Of a DNA stretch of 64,000 bases, positions 62,901 through 64,000 are shown piece after piece. The stretch comes from Setophaga petechia (lineage: Eukaryota > Chordata > Aves > Passeriformes > Parulidae), in assembly GCA_024362935.1 (NCBI GenBank), contig JANCRA010000011.1, positions 1-64,000 of the forward strand. Reading direction: 5' to 3'. Under the pieces are notes generated by a model, which worked only from the letters and a program-made list of their open reading frames with translations, was not told where the DNA came from and ran no database searches. Numbering within the stretch: the first letter of the stretch is position 1; the number at the start of each line of letters is the position of its first letter. The translations under genes and the position numbers were made by a program.

Positions 62901-64000
62901 AACCAAATTATTTTATGAGAGACTTCATTACAGCATACTTTTTCTCTATTGTCACAGATATTGTTATTTGGTAAAAAAATCAATCCTAATGGTTAAACTG
63001 TAACTGGAATATGTATCTTTATTCACAAATCCAATATTTAATACTCTTTTGTACCCAGCAAATCATGCAATCACTTTTCCCCTCATTCCTCAACAGAATG
63101 GGTGATGTCCTCTGCCCTGCCTCATATAGCTCAGCATCAAGCTTTGAGACTTAATTAGCTAGAATCCATTAAGTGTTTTAAAATTCTCAACAAAATATGT
63201 AGAGATAATCTGAAATCACTCCTGTTTTTTGCAGGTCTCTTCAATTGCCCTAAATATATACAGAACATGTATTTGGGTCTTTTTATTATATTCTGATTCT
63301 GGAAAGGCTTGTTCTTTCTGCTATTTTAATATCTCAGGTTTAGGATGGGAAGAATAAAAAGCCCCTGTGGATGTATATTGCATGTAGCAGCTGCTAAGAT
63401 ACCACAAAATAAAGTCAAAGGAACACATTTAACTAAATAAAGAGGTGCTGGCAGGGAAAGTCAGGAAAAACCTTTACCCATCTCTTCTTAGAAATAATAA
63501 GAAAAGTATCAAAAGATTTCAACATTTCAGGATTTCAAAATAACGGGAATTCATAAGTCTTAAGAAAAAGGACTTTGCTAAGTGAAGTAAGTTCAGTCTT
63601 TGCAATGTAATTCAAATTGCACTTGTAATTCAGGTCCTGGAATTAACCCACTGAAGCAAAGCTTGAAAAGATTTAGATTTACTCAGGCTACCAACAATAC
63701 AATAATATCTTACAATTTCACAACTCCCTGTCTATTGGTGATACTGCCAAATGGCGGTAATCTGTCAGTTTGAGGCTCAGACTTGCTAATTGTTAAAAAA
63801 TGAACCTGGACATCATTCCTGGGTTTCTCTGGCTGAAAACTTGTAGAAATTCAAGCACTTTTTAATCAGGATAAGATAACAACTGAGCTCTTAATTGAGA
63901 TACTTAAGGAATGATTTCTAGTGTGCTGCTGCAGCCCCATTTTTTAAGATAGGAATGTTCAGGAGACAATTCTTGCATTGTCCAACCATTGACTCTGATG
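59966..64000. other. Non-coding unique sequence to the window end
   Basis: No supported gene or RNA. It contains a (GGT)4 run near 60845-60857. The 113-codon minus frame at 60947-61288 and the smaller frames lack recognisable domains. Confidence 0.5.

Overview
This window reads as non-coding vertebrate DNA, most likely from a bird. It is AT-rich, CpG-poor and has few repeats. The recognisable mobile DNA is almost entirely CR1-type non-LTR retrotransposon sequence, including one copy with the (ATTCTGTG)n tail typical of avian CR1. There are no L1 or Alu-like elements and no recognisable retroviral LTRs. A crocodilian or turtle is a less likely alternative. I find no protein-coding gene, tRNA or rRNA. 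The longest open frames (about 120-160 codons) are about what chance gives for 64 kb at roughly 60% AT, and none carries a family motif I recognise. The window is probably a gene desert or part of a very long intron; the sequence alone cannot tell which.

Layout. 1-2.5 kb: unique sequence. 2.5-3.1 kb: old CR1 relic (minus). 3.6-3.84 kb: a strand-asymmetric (CCCTT)n/(CCCCT)n array. 3.9-29.4 kb: unique sequence with short tandem and inverted repeats, a GC-richer patch near 9.0-9.4 kb, and an enhancer-like stretch with two POU octamers at 14.76-14.79 kb. 29.5-29.7 kb: CR1 3' fragment (minus). 30.3-31.7 kb: a long, decayed CR1 reverse-transcriptase relic (plus). 32.77-32.9 kb: three consecutive stem-loops. 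33.87-33.97 kb: an isolated CpG cluster. 34-52 kb: unique sequence with foldbacks and a possible conserved element near 44.0-44.6 kb. 52.4-53.4 kb: a well-preserved 5'-truncated CR1 (minus), interrupted by a 66-67 bp insert whose identical twin lies at 58.44-58.5 kb. 59.68-59.96 kb: an ancient L2-type LINE relic (plus). The remainder to 64 kb is unique sequence.

No genes act together here. The content is retrotransposon relics of several apparent ages (L2-like, old CR1, younger CR1), simple repeats and candidate cis-regulatory DNA. The most unusual observations are the exact 67-bp duplication that splits the CR1, the triple hairpin cluster at 32.8 kb, and several short-loop perfect hairpins, one of them just outside the 5' end of the CR1.
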